A stretch of 32,929 bases of DNA, from positions 1 through 32,929 of the forward strand of contig JAEFAM010000020.1 of NCBI GenBank assembly GCA_016287565.1, given 5' to 3'. Below the pieces are notes generated by a model. The model had not been told where the DNA came from. It made no database searches and saw only the letters and a program-made list of their open reading frames with translations. This DNA comes from Clostridia bacterium (lineage in GTDB: Bacteria; Bacillota; Clostridia; UBA1212; UBA1255). The translations under genes and the position numbers were made by a program. Shown here one piece after another: positions 30,761 to 32,929 of the stretch; position 1 is the stretch's first letter, and every line of letters begins with the position of its first letter.

Positions 30761-32905
30761 ATGGCTGATTGTCTGGTTATAGTTGAATCTCCTTCAAAAG
30801 CGAAGAATATAGGGCGTTTCCTCGGTAAAAATTATAAAGTCGACGCGTGCGTAGGGCATCTCAGAGACCTTCCCGAGAAGAAACTTGCCATAGATATAGA
30901 GAACGATTTCGCGCCTCAATACGCGAATATCAAGGGCAAGAGCGACGTTATCAAGATGCTCAAGGAAGACGCCCAGGCGGCTAAGAAAGTGCTGATCGCA
31001 ACGGACCCCGACCGCGAGGGAGAGGCCATTGCATGGCATATCGAATATCTGCTCGGGATCGAAAACGAGAGAGTTTGCCGCGTCACTTTCCACGAGATAA
31101 CGAAAAACGTCGTTCAGAAAGCCGTGGAAGAGCCCAGAGCCGTTGACCTCAATCTGGTGGACGCGTATCAGGCCAGGCGCGTGCTTGACCGTCTTGTGGG
31201 TTACGAGATCAGTCCGGTGCTGTGGAGAAAGGTGAAAAAAGGCCTCAGCGCAGGACGCGTACAGTCAGTTGTCCTGAGGCTCATATGCGACAGGGAAGAA
31301 GAGATCGAAAATTTCAAGCCTAAAGAGTACTGGACAGTAGACGCGGAGCTTTCCAAGACCGTCGAAGGCAGGGAAGCCAGGTTCGTGGCCAAATATTACG
31401 GCACTCCCGACGGAAAAAAGAAGAATCTCGATAATAAAGAGGCCGCCGACAAGGTGCTGATCGATGTCAACGAAAAAGACTTTACAGTCGTTTCGGTGAA
31501 GAATTCCAAGAAGAAAAAGGCTCCGGCGCCTCCTTTCATCACCAGTACGCTCCAGCAGGAAGCTTCCAGAAGACTGAACTTCCCGTCTTCCAAGACTATG
31601 TCGGTGGTGCAGTCGCTCTATGAAGGCGTGGCGGTGGACGAATCCGGCGGCACCGGTCTCGTCACGTATATAAGAACGGACTCTACCAGGGTCGCCGACG
31701 AAGCCCAGGCCGCTGCAAGGGAATATATCAAAGAAACTTACGGTGAAAAATACGTTCCCGGCTTCAAGCGTGTCTACAAGAACAAAAACAGCGCCCAGGA
31801 CGCTCACGAAGCCATACGTCCCACTCATATGGAATACACTCCCGAGAAGATCAGAGCCAAGTTGACCAACGATCAGTACAGGCTTTACAAGCTGATCTTC
31901 GAAAGGTTCGTGGCGAGCCAGATGGCGGACGCCGTGTACGACGTGTGCAACGTCAATATCGTTGCCGGAAACAGCCTGTTCAAGGCTTCCGGATCCGTGC
32001 CGCTGTTCCCGGGATACACGAAACTGTACGAAGAACGCCAGGACAACGAGACCGAAGAAGACGTTTCGCTGCCGCCTCTTGCGGAAGGCGAGATACTTGC
32101 GCTGGCCGAGCTGAAGCCGGAGCAGCATTTCACCACGCCTCCCAGCAGGTACACCGAAGCTTCTCTTATCAAGACGCTTACCGAGTACGGCATAGGACGC
32201 CCCAGCACCTACGCCCAGATCATCTCGGTAGTATTCACGAGGGATTACGTGGTGCGGGATAAAAAGCTGCTGATACCCACCGAGCTCGGCAAGACTGTAA
32301 ACAAGTATCTGAACGGCGCGTTCCCCAACATCGTCGACGTGTCCTTCACCGCTGACGTGGAGGAGCAGCTGGATAAAGTGGCGCAGGGCGAAAAGGAATG
32401 GGTAGGAGTCATCAGGGATTTCCACCGCGGCCTTTCCGAAGAATTAAAGAAAGCCATGGGCGAGACCGAGCGCGTTAAGGTGCCTGACGAAGTGAGCGAC
32501 GTCAAATGTGACAAGTGCGGCAGGATGATGGTCTACAAGCAGGGCCGCTTCGGCAGGTTCCTGGCCTGTCCCGGATATCCCGAATGCAAGAACACCAAGG
32601 CGATCCAGGACAACGTAGGCGTGAACTGCCCCGATTGCGGAAAGCCGCTGGTTTACCGCAAGAGCAAGGCGGGCAAGAAATATATATCCTGCAGCGGCTA
32701 TCCCGAATGCAAGTTCATCTCCTGGAACGTGCCCACGGGAAAAAAGTGCCCCAAATGCTCTGCCCATCTGGAATACGTATATTCCAAAGCCGGCAAGCGC
32801 TTCGTTGCATGCAGCAATAAAGAATGCGATTATAAAGATTACGGAAGGCGTTCGTCCAAAGCATCTTCCGGCAAGGGTTCCGCAGATAATAAAGAGGCGG
32901 AATGA
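30761..32905 (+). CDS. topA: DNA topoisomerase I (type IA)
   Basis: 714 residues. It relaxes negative supercoils through a tyrosine-DNA intermediate. The Toprim domain has E9 in VESPSKAKN and D82/D84/E86 in ATDPDREGEAIAWH. The active-site tyrosine is Y303 in TYIRTDSTR. The C-terminus has three zinc-ribbon modules, each with four cysteines, beginning at about 583, 622 and 663 (for example CDKCGRMMVYKQGRFGRF). A Ser/Lys-rich tail ends the protein. GGAG at 30748-30751 suits ATG 30761. The order dprA-topA is common in Bacillota. The window ends 24 nt after its stop. Confidence 0.96.
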   Translation: MADCLVIVESPSKAKNIGRFLGKNYKVDACVGHLRDLPEKKLAIDIENDFAPQYANIKGKSDVIKMLKEDAQAAKKVLIATDPDREGEAIAWHIEYLLGIENERVCRVTFHEITKNVVQKAVEEPRAVDLNLVDAYQARRVLDRLVGYEISPVLWRKVKKGLSAGRVQSVVLRLICDREEEIENFKPKEYWTVDAELSKTVEGREARFVAKYYGTPDGKKKNLDNKEAADKVLIDVNEKDFTVVSVKNSKKKKAPAPPFITSTLQQEASRRLNFPSSKTMSVVQSLYEGVAVDESGGTGLVTYIRTDSTRVADEAQAAAREYIKETYGEKYVPGFKRVYKNKNSAQDAHEAIRPTHMEYTPEKIRAKLTNDQYRLYKLIFERFVASQMADAVYDVCNVNIVAGNSLFKASGSVPLFPGYTKLYEERQDNETEEDVSLPPLAEGEILALAELKPEQHFTTPPSRYTEASLIKTLTEYGIGRPSTYAQIISVVFTRDYVVRDKKLLIPTELGKTVNKYLNGAFPNIVDVSFTADVEEQLDKVAQGEKEWVGVIRDFHRGLSEELKKAMGETERVKVPDEVSDVKCDKCGRMMVYKQGRFGRFLACPGYPECKNTKAIQDNVGVNCPDCGKPLVYRKSKAGKKYISCSGYPECKFISWNVPTGKKCPKCSAHLEYVYSKAGKRFVACSNKECDYKDYGRRSSKASSGKGSADNKEAE

Positions 32906-32929
32906 TGCGCCGCTCCGGGAGCGTCGCTT

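Noticed and set aside
31265-32425. 386-codon open frame on the minus strand
   Set aside because: It is antisense to topA, with no ribosome site or recognisable domain.

Overview
The window reads as a chromosomal segment of a Gram-positive bacterium of the class Clostridia (Bacillota), probably an uncultured carbohydrate-fermenting gut or rumen lineage. The evidence is a glycogen operon carrying both GlgC and the inactive-looking GlgD, the order yifB/comM-dprA-topA, lipoprotein-type solute-binding proteins, purine-rich Shine-Dalgarno sites, and housekeeping promoters with 17-bp spacers. By eye the GC content is somewhat above 50%. No rRNA, tRNA, CRISPR array, insertion sequence or phage gene was found. 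Only two genes lie on the minus strand.

Layout. 1-3492: the 3' part of a GH127-type glycosidase, then an ADP-ribosylglycohydrolase-fold protein with extra C-terminal beta domains. 3571-5974: a 75-residue helical protein, a CNNM/CorC membrane protein and an overlapping lipoprotein gene. 6006-8873: a sugar-catabolism operon (zinc-type dehydrogenase plus rhamnulokinase) preceded by four tandem TTATCGC-type repeats that reach into its promoter. 8939-11938: two tandem paralogous extracellular solute-binding lipoproteins, each with its own promoter and separated by a strong terminator, with no permease nearby. 11976-14026: a zinc-ribbon membrane protein and a TPM-domain protein, ending in a bidirectional terminator. 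14217-16840 (minus): a MutS-core ATPase followed by a diacylglycerol/lipid kinase. 17032-27657: glgB-glgC-glgD-glgA-glgP, a cytosolic GH13 amylase and nrdR. 27701-27999: two terminators and a cluster of repeats and palindromes. 28000-30691: yifB/comM and dprA. 30761-32905: topA.

How the genes work together. The glg block is a full glycogen cycle. GlgC/GlgD make ADP-glucose, GlgA extends chains, GlgB branches them, and GlgP with the GH13 enzyme takes them apart. glgP and the GH13 gene overlap by ATGA, which implies coupled translation. The glgB promoter and the promoter of the divergent mutS-like/lipid-kinase pair use the same -35 bases, so RNA polymerase probably cannot occupy both at once. 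The left third looks like scavenging of plant or host glycans (arabinofuranoside-type, rhamnose-type and SBP-bound sugars).

No clear new defence or mobile system is visible. The most unusual items are regulatory: the shared -35 element, the repeat array before the dehydrogenase operon, the 12-bp tandem repeats between glgB and glgC, and the repeat-rich alternative-hairpin region before yifB. Next come the orphan SBP pair, the small leader-like protein and the ADP-ribosylglycohydrolase fusion.
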